Positions 6,820 through 15,003 of a stretch of 18,337 nt of DNA are shown here, one piece after another. The number at the start of each line of letters is the position of its first letter. The first letter of the stretch is position 1. The position numbers were made by a program, and so were the translations under genes. A model generated the notes under the pieces. The model made no database searches and had not been told where the DNA came from. It saw nothing but the letters and a program-made list of their open reading frames with translations. Source of the DNA: CAYRKQ01 sp964621845 (GTDB lineage: Bacteria; Patescibacteriota; Saccharimonadia; Saccharimonadales; UBA7683); contig CAZUOL010000004.1 in NCBI GenBank assembly GCA_964621845.1, positions 1 to 18,337 of the forward strand, written 5' to 3'.

Positions 6820-6848
6820 ATGACAAAGGCTCTTCGAGCCGTTACACT
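6820..6848 (+). promoter_or_regulatory. Promoter of the 6870 operon with a dyad in its spacer
   Basis: ATGACA (6820-6825; 5 of 6 to TTGACA), a 17-bp spacer and TACACT (6843-6848), followed by ATAAGCATAAGC. The spacer contains the inverted repeat GGCTC-TTC-GAGCC (6828-6840), which could be an operator or a weak terminator hairpin for the kinase gene. Confidence 0.6.
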
Positions 6849-6869
6849 ATAAGCATAAGCAAAAATATT

Positions 6870-8105
6870 ATGGGAAGTTTTTTACGCGATCTACTAGATG
6901 CAAAGGAGCCATTGTTCACCCAAAGTGTACGTGATTTAGAACGTATTACCGGCCGCCGAGGTATTGATATCAAACTGATTGGTGAAATTCACGAAAAGGT
7001 CCATAGCGCAACAAGGGGCCTTGGGCTTGATAGCAATGATACGGCTGATAAAGAGCTGTATTATGCACTTATTCAAAAAGTCCGCGAACACAACGAACAT
7101 CTGGCACTGAGCCTCGGTACCACCAACGAGGCGCCCGTTTCTCATATCGTGCCGCGTCTGGTTGAAGCAGCAAACCAAGCAAAGGTGCCCAAAAAGGCGT
7201 GGCTGTTAAAAAAGTCAGTAGCGAAAGATCTGCTCAGAGAAATGCCGCCCAAAAAAATGATGCAACACCTTGGATATCGCAGTATCGAGAGCATGTTTAA
7301 AAGCGAAAATTTTGGAGAACTCTACACCGCCCTTCGGTTTTCAGAGGGCCCGGAATGGCTGAACGCCTATGATGAGCTTTTTGCAAAACGTATTCAGCCT
7401 TCGGATTTTGAAACCAGGGATATTGAAATTGTGGTGATGGATCACAAAAAATGGGTCACATTAGCCGAACATTTTGTAGAAAAAAAGAAGCATAACATCA
7501 CGCATACCAAGGAGCTCGGAGTGATTGTGGTGGTACCGATGCAGCAAACCCATATGATTGGGTTGCCGCTCAAAACCTTGCCGCTCTTGTTTCATTATTT
7601 TAATGAAGTGCGGCTTTATTCAGCCTTCTTTAAGCTCAAAAGTACCCAGGCGCACTTTGGCCAAATTATCAGCGAAACATTAATTGCAGATACCGGTACA
7701 GGGGCACAAATTGCCAATCATCACATTCATTGGCGCGTGATTCAGCGCTATTTTGGCAAGCTGAGTGAAGATCATCCAGAGGCGTTTGAGCCGCATGTGC
7801 AGCCTGAGGATTTGCACTGGCGCAAAGCTGAAGAGGCGCTCTATGAAATTGATCCCGAACTAAAATTTTGGCAAGATCTCGATTACGTTGCTCGGTTAGG
7901 CCAGGATGGGCTGCCGATCACCTTCAACTTAATGGATGTCGCCTTTGCCTATTCGAATGGTGAGCATTTTGAAGACCGTTACTTCTACCATTTTCGTGAG
8001 AGTCTGTGGAACGAGCTGTTTATTCGCTACATGGGAGAGCCGGAACTGAAACGTCAGGTGCTCGAGCAACTAGATAATGACATGATTAAACCAGAGGAGA
8101 TATAG
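6870..8105 (+). CDS. Unrecognised 411-aa cytoplasmic protein
   Basis: A soluble protein with no signal peptide or membrane helix and no motif I can assign. It has a basic middle part (AWLLKKSVAKDLLREMPPKKMM, residues about 110-130) and a His- and aromatic-rich second half (HHIHWRVIQRYFGKL; HFEDRYFYHFRESLWNELF). The family seems conserved in length with no low-complexity parts. Its stop is separated by one base from the ATG of the LOG-like gene, and the GAGGAG used by that gene lies within its last codons, so the two are translated together. Transcription should start near 6855 from the promoter just upstream. The even composition and tight coupling make it a real gene; function unknown. Confidence 0.8.
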   Translation: MGSFLRDLLDAKEPLFTQSVRDLERITGRRGIDIKLIGEIHEKVHSATRGLGLDSNDTADKELYYALIQKVREHNEHLALSLGTTNEAPVSHIVPRLVEAANQAKVPKKAWLLKKSVAKDLLREMPPKKMMQHLGYRSIESMFKSENFGELYTALRFSEGPEWLNAYDELFAKRIQPSDFETRDIEIVVMDHKKWVTLAEHFVEKKKHNITHTKELGVIVVVPMQQTHMIGLPLKTLPLLFHYFNEVRLYSAFFKLKSTQAHFGQIISETLIADTGTGAQIANHHIHWRVIQRYFGKLSEDHPEAFEPHVQPEDLHWRKAEEALYEIDPELKFWQDLDYVARLGQDGLPITFNLMDVAFAYSNGEHFEDRYFYHFRESLWNELFIRYMGEPELKRQVLEQLDNDMIKPEEI

Positions 8106-8106
8106 T

Positions 8107-8730
8107 ATGCCCGAAGATGCCCGACCAAAACAAAAAAAAATTGTGCCGCGAAAGGCGCACCACCGATTCACGCTCTGTGTCAGTGGCGCCTCTAAAGGTT
8201 ACACCGTAAACCAGGATTACAAGCTAGCCTTCGCACTCGGTGAGGAGATTGCCAAGGAGGGTCATATTTTAATCACCGGTGCTACCGTTGGATTGCCAGA
8301 TTGGGCAGCCCAAGGCGCGAAATCAGTGGGCGGCATGAGCATTGGCATTAGCCCAGCCGCAAGCTATAAAGAGCACGTTAAAAAGTACCGCTTGCCAACT
8401 GATGCCTACGATTTCATCCTCTATACCGGCTTACATTATGTAGGTCGTGATGCCTTGTTGGTGCAAAGCTCAGATGCTGTGTTTAGTATTGGTGGGCGCA
8501 TGGGTACGGTGCATGAATTTGCCACTGCCTTTGAGAGCCACATTCCGGTTGGGGTGTTGGAAGATAGCGGGGGCACCAGTGATGATTTTAAGCACTTGAT
8601 GGAGGCGGCGAACCTTTGTCATGATGGCATCTGTGATGGTCAGCACGATATCTACTTTTCTGCATCAACCGAAGAACTGGTTGGTCAACTTGTAAAGTTA
8701 TTAGAAAAGCGTCATGATGGTGATAAGTAA
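8107..8730 (+). CDS. LOG/SLOG-fold (TIGR00725-like) Rossmann protein
   Basis: A 207-aa protein with the Rossmann-like fold of the LOG/SLOG group: FTLCVSGASKG (residues 21-31) as first strand and loop, HILITGATVGLPDWAAQGA (53-71) as the second nucleotide-binding segment, and GGRMGTVHEF (129-138) in the place of the family PGGxGTxxE motif, with Glu137 kept. LOG proteins cut ribose 5-phosphate from nucleotide monophosphates; SLOG relatives sense or process nucleotides. The motif is not exact, so activity is uncertain. GAGGAG at 8094-8099 is its ribosome site inside the end of the preceding gene. Coupling to the 411-aa protein suggests a shared task, possibly nucleotide-linked, which is inference. 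Confidence 0.8.
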   Translation: MPEDARPKQKKIVPRKAHHRFTLCVSGASKGYTVNQDYKLAFALGEEIAKEGHILITGATVGLPDWAAQGAKSVGGMSIGISPAASYKEHVKKYRLPTDAYDFILYTGLHYVGRDALLVQSSDAVFSIGGRMGTVHEFATAFESHIPVGVLEDSGGTSDDFKHLMEAANLCHDGICDGQHDIYFSASTEELVGQLVKLLEKRHDGDK

Positions 8731-8747
8731 AACGTAGGGGGTTTGAT

Positions 8748-9659
8748 ATGGAAGAGAATAAAGTGCCAGTAACGGTACAAAATAACAATGATGAAGCAGT
8801 TGACGTGAGCGAGCCTGCGCAACCTGCAATTGAGCAACCTAAGGCGACAACAGCACCCCAGTCGCCAAAAAAGAAGTCAGGAATCGGCAAAAAGATTCTT
8901 GGTGCACTTTTGGTCTTAATTTTGATCGGCGGAGCTGGCTATGCAGGCTATGCATATGCCAAAAACCAATCCCAAAAAGATGCTGACGCCAAAGTCGCCG
9001 AACTCCAAAAACAAATCGATGACTTGAAGGCCTCCAAGGATGCTACTGCTAGGCAACGTGCGAAGACAGGAGGCAGTGAATTAACCGAATCGTTAAATGT
9101 GAAAGACTCCAAGAATACTTACTTACTAAAATATCCATCAAGCTGGAGTAAAAAAATAACCACAACAAAACCGGCAGGTGCTCCCGCTGGATGGGTCAGT
9201 CAGCAAGCTACACTGACATCACCAACTAAGGCGGTGAGTGTTAGGGTAGACACAGGGGTGAGTGGCATAGGCGGAGCTTGCTTGAAGGAAGACGCTGGCA
9301 CGATAAAGACCGCCAGTGTGACCCCTTTACCCAGTTCTCCAGGTTATTCCTATCTTCAGTATACCAGTGGCGGTCCTGTTAAAACCCAAGGCTTAAATAT
9401 GGTGTACGGAGCTGTTGTAGTTAAAGACAGCGACGCCAACAAAGCAAAAGTGGGTAGCAGCTTTTGTGATATCTCCTTTTCTTCAATGATGCCGATGGGT
9501 GATAATGTAGGTGCAGCTTCATTTACTATAAACTCAGCTTCATTAGATAAATTGCATGCTGCTGGGAAAGATTTTACGACACAGCAAATTAACGCATTCT
9601 TTGCAAGTGAAGAATTTAAAACGGCAAAGGAGATTCTCCTAAGTCTTAAGATTAACTAG
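8748..9659 (+). CDS. Single-pass membrane protein with external domain (303 aa)
   Basis: Residues 1-48 are polar and Pro/Gln-rich, ending in Lys-rich KKKSGIGKK; 49-71 form a membrane helix (LGALLVLILIGGAGYAGYAY); 75-97 look like a short coiled coil (DADAKVAELQKQIDDLK); the rest is an external Ser/Thr/Gly-rich globular domain with two Cys near its middle. The core from about residue 113 (ESLNVKDSKNTYLLKYPSSW) resembles PsbP/LpqN-like lipoprotein domains in style, but I cannot assign it. AGGGGG (8736-8741) lies 6 nt before the ATG. The membrane segment resembles that of the protein at 2105, so the two may share an ancestral anchor. It lies 17 bp after the LOG-like gene and is probably cotranscribed. 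Confidence 0.78.
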   Translation: MEENKVPVTVQNNNDEAVDVSEPAQPAIEQPKATTAPQSPKKKSGIGKKILGALLVLILIGGAGYAGYAYAKNQSQKDADAKVAELQKQIDDLKASKDATARQRAKTGGSELTESLNVKDSKNTYLLKYPSSWSKKITTTKPAGAPAGWVSQQATLTSPTKAVSVRVDTGVSGIGGACLKEDAGTIKTASVTPLPSSPGYSYLQYTSGGPVKTQGLNMVYGAVVVKDSDANKAKVGSSFCDISFSSMMPMGDNVGAASFTINSASLDKLHAAGKDFTTQQINAFFASEEFKTAKEILLSLKIN

Positions 9660-9661
9660 TC

Positions 9662-9670
9662 TGTTAAACT
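9662..9670 (+). promoter_or_regulatory. Extended -10 promoter of uvrB
   Basis: TGT-TAAACT fits TGnTAnnnT and starts 3 bp after the upstream stop codon. It ends 6 nt before the GTG start, so the uvrB mRNA made here would be leaderless. No strong -35. Confidence 0.5.
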
Positions 9671-9676
9671 GTTAGG

Positions 9677-11650
9677 GTGGATCGGAAGTTTAAGCTTGTA
9701 ACAAAATATCAGCCGATGGGCGATCAGCCGGCGGCTATTGAACAACTCACAAAACAACTAGAGAGTGGCACCAAAGAACAAACACTGCTCGGGGTGACTG
9801 GTTCAGGTAAAACATTTACCATGGCCAACGTGATCCAAAACGTGCAGCGGCCAACCTTGGTGCTGAGTCACAATAAAACGTTGGCGGCGCAACTCTACAG
9901 TGAATTCAAAACCTTTTTTCCGGAAAATGAAGTCCATTACTTTGTCAGTTACTTTGATTATTATCAACCTGAGGCCTACATGCCTAGTAGTGATACCTAC
10001 ATTGAAAAAGATTCTAAAATTAATGAAGAGATTGATCGTCTGCGCCATGCTGCTACGTCAGCTTTACTGAGTCGACGTGATTGCATTATTGTAGCCTCGG
10101 TGAGCTGTATTTATGGCATTGGCTCACGCGAAGATTACGGCGAGATGTCAATCACTGTTAAAAAAGGCGAAGCCAGAAAACAAGATAAGTTCATCCGCCA
10201 CCTCACAGATATTCAATACCAACGCAACGATGTAGATTTTCATCGTTCAACATTTCGGGTTCGCGGTGATGTGGTTGATGTTTTTCCAGCGGGTGGCGAA
10301 AGTGCTTACCGAGTTGAATTTTTTGGCGACGAAGTAGATAGGATTACAGAAATTAATCCTCTCACCGGTGAAATTATGAGTGAACCAAGCGAAATGACCA
10401 TCTTTCCGGGATCGCACTATGTGACGCCGCACGATAAGCTTAAGGTCGCCATTGGCAAGATTCGCCATGAATTTGATTTGAGCATGGACGAATTCAACAA
10501 AAAAGGCAAACTGCTTGAGGCTCAGCGTTTAGCGCAGCGTACCAAGTTTGATTTAGAGATGCTCGAGCAAACGGGGTTTGTAAAAGGTATTGAAAATTAT
10601 TCTCGCTACCTCACCAACCGTGAACCCGGCGAACAGCCTGCCACCTTATTAGATTACTTCCCTGATGATTATTTGATGATTATTGATGAAAGTCATATGA
10701 CGCTACCGCAAGTGCGCGGAATGTATAACGGTGATCGGGCTCGCAAAGAAGTGTTGGTGGATCACGGTTTTCGCTTGCCATCGGCGCTTGATAACCGACC
10801 ACTGACTTTTACCGAATTTGAACGTCATCTCAACCAAGCGATTTATGTTTCAGCAACCCCCGGTGATTATGAGCTGAGCCATAGTGGTACGCCAACCCAA
10901 CAGGTCATTCGCCCAACTGGCTTGCTTGATCCGCCGATTGAAGTGCGCCCAACGAAAAACCAAATCGATGATTTAATAAAAGAAATTAGAGCCACCACTG
11001 AAAAGGGCCAACGTGTGCTGGTGACTACCTTAACAAAGCGGATGGCTGAAGATTTAAGTGAATATCTATCTGAGCTTGAGATAAAAACGGCGTATTTACA
11101 CAGCGAGGTTGATACGTTGGAGCGCACCGATATTCTGCGTGATCTACGCCTGGGTATTTATGATGTACTGGTCGGCATAAACCTGCTTCGAGAAGGCCTC
11201 GATTTACCGGAGGTAAGCTTAGTGGCAATTATTGATGCTGATAAAGAAGGGTTCCTGCGCAGTGAGCAGGCCTTGATTCAAACAGTTGGCCGAGCGGCCC
11301 GTCACGAAGAGGGCCACGTGATTATGTACGGAGATACTATCACCGGTTCAATGCAGCGCACCATCGATGAAACTAATCGTCGACGCGAAATTCAAGAAGC
11401 CTACAATAAAAAGCACGGCATTACGCCAACTGGCGTTGATAAAGTAATTGATGAAGGCCTGCGCGCTATTATTGGTGCTCCAGAAAAAGAGAAGAAGCCA
11501 AAACTTGATCTTAAAAAGATTCCAAAAGACGAATACAAAAACCTCATCAAAGAGCTTTCGGCGCAAATGGATCTCGCGGCTGCAAATCTTCGCTTTGAGG
11601 AAGCAGCCGAACTTCGTGACGTCATCGCCGACATCCAATCCAAACTCTAA
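9677..11650 (+). CDS. uvrB: Excinuclease ABC subunit B (UvrB)
   Basis: A 657-aa UvrB, the damage-verifying helicase-like subunit of nucleotide excision repair that is loaded by UvrA and recruits UvrC. Walker A is GVTGSGKT (39-46); the DNA-clamping beta-hairpin region YFDYYQPEAYMPSSDTYIEK follows near 92-111; the DEAD-box position is DESH (337-340); the helicase motif VI region reads QTVGRAARHEEGHVIMYGD; and the C-terminal UVR domain (about 620-657) that binds UvrC is complete. Length is normal for the family. The GTG start is fixed by the conserved opening FKLVTKYQPMGDQPAAI. It is followed 9 bp later by a 25-bp hairpin element. Its position outside a uvrA cluster is common. No odd features. 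Confidence 0.98.
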   Translation: MDRKFKLVTKYQPMGDQPAAIEQLTKQLESGTKEQTLLGVTGSGKTFTMANVIQNVQRPTLVLSHNKTLAAQLYSEFKTFFPENEVHYFVSYFDYYQPEAYMPSSDTYIEKDSKINEEIDRLRHAATSALLSRRDCIIVASVSCIYGIGSREDYGEMSITVKKGEARKQDKFIRHLTDIQYQRNDVDFHRSTFRVRGDVVDVFPAGGESAYRVEFFGDEVDRITEINPLTGEIMSEPSEMTIFPGSHYVTPHDKLKVAIGKIRHEFDLSMDEFNKKGKLLEAQRLAQRTKFDLEMLEQTGFVKGIENYSRYLTNREPGEQPATLLDYFPDDYLMIIDESHMTLPQVRGMYNGDRARKEVLVDHGFRLPSALDNRPLTFTEFERHLNQAIYVSATPGDYELSHSGTPTQQVIRPTGLLDPPIEVRPTKNQIDDLIKEIRATTEKGQRVLVTTLTKRMAEDLSEYLSELEIKTAYLHSEVDTLERTDILRDLRLGIYDVLVGINLLREGLDLPEVSLVAIIDADKEGFLRSEQALIQTVGRAARHEEGHVIMYGDTITGSMQRTIDETNRRREIQEAYNKKHGITPTGVDKVIDEGLRAIIGAPEKEKKPKLDLKKIPKDEYKNLIKELSAQMDLAAANLRFEEAAELRDVIADIQSKL

Positions 11651-11659
11651 CCAGTTATT

Positions 11660-11684
11660 TGCGTCAGGGTCCGTCCTTGGCGCA
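11660..11684 (+). repeat. 25-bp palindromic hairpin element, copy 1
   Basis: Arms TGCGTCA and TGGCGCA flank AGGG-side and CCTT-side inner bases around loop TCCGT. As plus-strand RNA all ten stem pairs form if G-U pairs are allowed. It is the reverse complement of the element at 15004-15028 with 24 of 25 bases equal. It starts 10 bp after the uvrB stop and has no T-run, so it is not a standard terminator. Confidence 0.85.
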
Positions 11685-11751
11685 AAAGGGTTTCGGGTAG
11701 ATTGTGAAACGTAATTGATATATTTCAAGGGTGTTACTGAAATTTTGCTTA

Positions 11752-11760
11752 TGCTAAAGT
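11752..11760 (+). promoter_or_regulatory. Extended -10 promoter of the 11785-14951 operon
   Basis: TGC-TAAAGT fits TGnTAnnnT and is preceded by TTA, as in the TTATGCTA string at 17491. The leader would be about 18 nt and contains GAGGAG (11773-11778). The rest of 11685-11751 shows no gene. Confidence 0.5.
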
Positions 11761-11784
11761 GAGTGTAACAACGAGGAGTCTTTA

Positions 11785-12279
11785 GTGGTCAAAAAGGCTA
11801 AGAGTAATAAGCGGGATCCTAAGAGGCAGAAACGTAATACGCGATTTGCATGGATAACTGTGATTATTTTTGGTGTAATTTTGCTGAGTATCGGAGGAGT
11901 GATTTCGTATCAGAAGGCAAAATACGCTGCTGCTCCCGCGGAAATTAAATTGATTCGAACACTGCCAATTTACAATTATGAATCTGATAACTTAAAAATT
12001 GTCAGAAGATCAGAGGATTACGGAGGCTATGATTGGAAGCATGTTTATAATGAACCAGAAGTCTACCTAAAGTATGGTGGAAGTGGTAACCCCGATGAGA
12101 AAGTCCAGGATATAAATGACCACCTTTTAAAAAACGGCTGGACAAAATCATCCGAGGTTTCTACGGGCAATAGAGTAATAAGGTACTACAGATTAAAAAA
12201 GGGCCCATTTAATTTAGAGGTCTCTGTTACGCTAAACAAGCTGAGTGGTGAAATTAGTCTCTTCATAAACAAGTTCTAA
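11785..12279 (+). CDS. Single-pass membrane protein with external domain (164 aa)
   Basis: The very basic N-terminus (residues 1-20, KKAKSNKRDPKRQKRNTR) is followed by one membrane helix at 21-42, so the tail is cytoplasmic and residues 43-164 lie outside. The external part is a small alpha/beta domain (DINDHLLKNGWTKSSE; FNLEVSVTLNKLSGEISLFI) with no recognised family. The GTG start is backed by GAGGAG 6 nt upstream. The stop is 2 bp before the ATG of the large surface hydrolase, so the two are surely cotranscribed, and a role in assembly or partnership with it at the membrane is a reasonable guess without direct support. Confidence 0.8.
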   Translation: MVKKAKSNKRDPKRQKRNTRFAWITVIIFGVILLSIGGVISYQKAKYAAAPAEIKLIRTLPIYNYESDNLKIVRRSEDYGGYDWKHVYNEPEVYLKYGGSGNPDEKVQDINDHLLKNGWTKSSEVSTGNRVIRYYRLKKGPFNLEVSVTLNKLSGEISLFINKF

Positions 12280-12281
12280 CT

Positions 12282-14951
12282 ATGAAGTTTTCCAAGTGGC
12301 AGAAAGACACATTTGTGCTAGTATTCTTCCTAGTAGCTATATTTTCTGGATTGCTTGGTTCCAGTCAAGCTCAGGCCCAAGGGCGGTTGAAGGTTATGTT
12401 GCTTGGCGATTCATACACTGCTGGTAATGGAGCGCGTCAGGCAAATGGAAGCACTGATAACTTTGGGCCAAAAGGCTGTTACCGGAGTAACTCAAATTGG
12501 GGACAGAAGTATGTCAACCAACTGACAAATCTTGGCTACAACGTTACCCTGATTAACCGAGCATGTAGCGGGGCGGTTAGTAATGATTTGTTATATGATA
12601 ACGCCATGGAAGCCGAAAATACGTGGATGCGAAGCTATAGCTCGCTTAGGCTTTCGGGTAGCAGCAGTGATGACGACATCTATCAAGCGATAGCTAGGAA
12701 CTACAGCTGTGATCGTCGCGAACAGGGAGAGGAGTACTACCGATTCAGTATAGACCTGCGATCAGATAACGATGTCACGTTTTCTTGCCGTCACTATGTA
12801 AAAGCTCAACTGGATTCGGTTGACAGCAGTGTGGATGTAGTGTTGATGACGCTTGGCGGTAATGACGTTAAATTCTCGACTATCGTGATGAGTTGTTTTG
12901 CGCCAGTACTATCCAGTGCCTCAGATTGTGAAAAGGTTGCTGAAGATTCGCGAAGAAGCGGCCTGAATACTGACCCCGGCTCATACCAACGCAACATGCA
13001 AGAAATCTTCAAAAAACTTCGTAGCAAGCTCAGAAGCGATGCCAAAGTAGTGCTGCTCAACTATCCGTACTTAGCTAAAGACGATAACTACATCCTGAAA
13101 GATCTGCTCGGTAGTAACAGTTACGAGGCAAGCAAAAACGTCCGCGAGTTGGGTCGACTGGGGGATGAGGTCCAGGCATCTACGATACCCGGCTATCAGC
13201 CAGACAAAGCCGGTATCTTCTATTTCAACGAAGTGAAGGATGAATTCAAAGATCACGAGCCGGATATGACAGACAAGTTATTTAACAATAACCAAAAGTG
13301 GCTCAACACCTTTAATAGCCGTTTGCCAGCTGACTGGTTCCATCCAAACGCTCAGGGTCACCAAGCTATTGCCGACCTGCTGTACAGGGATCTTGAAACC
13401 AAAGTTGATGGATTACCACTTAAAACACACCTTGATTATGACGTGGTGTTTATAACCAACGAGGCAGCGGAAGCGCAGCAGTACCAAAAAGATGACTTGG
13501 CCTCAAAGGGAATTCAAATTGGCCAAATTCGCGATAAAGTTTTGAGCGTTGCAAACACTGCACGCTTTGGCTTGATTGATTACAACTTGCTGGTTGGTTA
13601 TAACAAAACCGGGCCAGGGACGAAGCTTATGCAAGATTTTACCTCGGATATAAATCAGCTTGCGCTCAAGATGCCACGCTCTACGACCGTGGAGGGTCGT
13701 ACGCAGCCTGGAGAGTTAAAAAATGCACTTGATATGGCGCTGGGTCTCAAATGGCGGCCAGGCGTTAAAAAACTTATTTATATTGTGGGCAAGACTGACG
13801 GCGATGACAATATATATGGTACCGACTATTACAACAACATAATTGAAAAAGCCTTGAACCTTGACCCGGTGGCGATTTCGCCTATTCGAGCCGGCAATCA
13901 AACAACGGCGATTGATGGCCAGGCCACCAGGCTCGCTGATAAAACAAACGGTCAAACAGTTTCGCCAGTAGGGATGAAATACTATTTTCCAATTAACGTG
14001 ACCAATGCCCTGAATACGCAAACCTTGGCAGCGCCCTATGTCTGGGCGGGCGAAGGTGTCAGCGGCAAGGTTGGTGATGAAATTACACTTAATGCTACGG
14101 GTTCGTATGATCAGAGCGGCATTACAAAATATGAATGGGATGTGAATAATGATGGAGCGTATGATGTGACCTCGGGTCAGCCGATCGTGTCGTATGTTTA
14201 CCAGGAGCCGTACGAAGGATTAGTGGTTCTTAGGGCTACAAATCAAAATGGTGTGACCGCACTAGCATCTGCTACCGCACAGATAACTGCTGATGGCGAT
14301 GCGGTTGCTGACGAGCAGGATAACTGTCCGCTTGATGCAAATGATGACCAAGCCGATGCTGATGCCGATGGTTTGGGTGATGTTTGTGATGATGTACCAG
14401 GCATTGCCGGATATAAAGTAGATGGTGAAGTTGCCACTGAGCCAGAGACTCCTGTTGATGAAACTCAACCGGCAGACGATGTGCCGCAAGCCAACGATGC
14501 ACCAGTTGATCAAACGGAGAACGACACTTCTGATCAGCCAGACCAACAAACACCATCAGAGAATAATCCAGACGTGCCGGCGCGTGATCAGCAACCAAAT
14601 GTTCAGGTTCCGGAAGGTGACGGTGTAGCCGGCCCCGTTGGAGATATATTTATGCCTATTGTTACTCCCAAAAGGTTGGTCATCATGGGTGGGGTTGCTC
14701 ACCCCGTGCTGAGGCCTAGCACGAATCAAGCTACTCAAAATACTGCTACTGGTTTCGTCTCGAGACGTAGTAGCGTCGCAAAAACGAAAAACAGCCCGAT
14801 CGTTTCATTACGTACAAAGCCAAAAACGCAATCAAAAAACCCAAAAAGCAGAGGTAGATTTAACTGGCGCGTAGTTGGTGGCATGGTTTCGGGTCTTGGT
14901 ATGGCAGCCTATGCTTTCAACTCAGAATTATTTGAAGACGAAGAAATCTAG
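12282..14951 (+). CDS. Exported multidomain SGNH hydrolase with VWA-like, PKD and thrombospondin-3-like modules
   Basis: An 889-aa surface protein. A signal peptide ends at AQA (cleavage after about residue 32). Residues 36-372 are an SGNH/GDSL hydrolase: GDSYTAGNG with Ser44, Gly97 region CSGAVSND, GGND with Asn194, and DWFH with Asp351/His354; six Cys in this part may form disulfides. Residues about 383-560 resemble a von Willebrand A fold (DYDVVFITNE; TQPGELKNALDMALGLKWRP; KKLIYIVGKTDG) but lack the DxSxS metal site. A PKD domain follows (588-670, SYDQSGITKYEWDVNNDG), then a calcium-type repeat DEQDNCPLDAN/DADADGLGDVCDD (677-704), an acidic Pro/Gln linker, a cationic stretch and a last membrane helix at 862-880. 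SGNH enzymes remove acyl or acetyl esters; the substrate is unknown, perhaps surface glycans or lipids. It ends the operon. Confidence 0.88.
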   Translation: MKFSKWQKDTFVLVFFLVAIFSGLLGSSQAQAQGRLKVMLLGDSYTAGNGARQANGSTDNFGPKGCYRSNSNWGQKYVNQLTNLGYNVTLINRACSGAVSNDLLYDNAMEAENTWMRSYSSLRLSGSSSDDDIYQAIARNYSCDRREQGEEYYRFSIDLRSDNDVTFSCRHYVKAQLDSVDSSVDVVLMTLGGNDVKFSTIVMSCFAPVLSSASDCEKVAEDSRRSGLNTDPGSYQRNMQEIFKKLRSKLRSDAKVVLLNYPYLAKDDNYILKDLLGSNSYEASKNVRELGRLGDEVQASTIPGYQPDKAGIFYFNEVKDEFKDHEPDMTDKLFNNNQKWLNTFNSRLPADWFHPNAQGHQAIADLLYRDLETKVDGLPLKTHLDYDVVFITNEAAEAQQYQKDDLASKGIQIGQIRDKVLSVANTARFGLIDYNLLVGYNKTGPGTKLMQDFTSDINQLALKMPRSTTVEGRTQPGELKNALDMALGLKWRPGVKKLIYIVGKTDGDDNIYGTDYYNNIIEKALNLDPVAISPIRAGNQTTAIDGQATRLADKTNGQTVSPVGMKYYFPINVTNALNTQTLAAPYVWAGEGVSGKVGDEITLNATGSYDQSGITKYEWDVNNDGAYDVTSGQPIVSYVYQEPYEGLVVLRATNQNGVTALASATAQITADGDAVADEQDNCPLDANDDQADADADGLGDVCDDVPGIAGYKVDGEVATEPETPVDETQPADDVPQANDAPVDQTENDTSDQPDQQTPSENNPDVPARDQQPNVQVPEGDGVAGPVGDIFMPIVTPKRLVIMGGVAHPVLRPSTNQATQNTATGFVSRRSSVAKTKNSPIVSLRTKPKTQSKNPKSRGRFNWRVVGGMVSGLGMAAYAFNSELFEDEEI

Positions 14952-14961
14952 TGTTATTTTG

Positions 14962-14984
14962 CGGGTGTCTCAGCCCGCTCTTTA
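14962..14984 (+). terminator. Probable terminator after the SGNH hydrolase gene
   Basis: A GC-rich stem GCGGGT / GCCCGC with loop GTCTCA is followed by TCTTT, 10 bp after the stop codon. Confidence 0.65.
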
Positions 14985-15003
14985 CAACAGGCTCACCCCC
15001 ATG

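Noticed and set aside
9633..9646. Palindrome AGGAGATTCTCCT near the end of the 8748 gene
   Set aside because: It lies inside coding sequence, has no T-run and no second copy in the window; likely chance.
11660..11690. Hairpin after uvrB as an ordinary terminator
   Set aside because: No T-run follows it (AAAAGGG does), and an inverted copy exists elsewhere, so it is listed as a repeat element.
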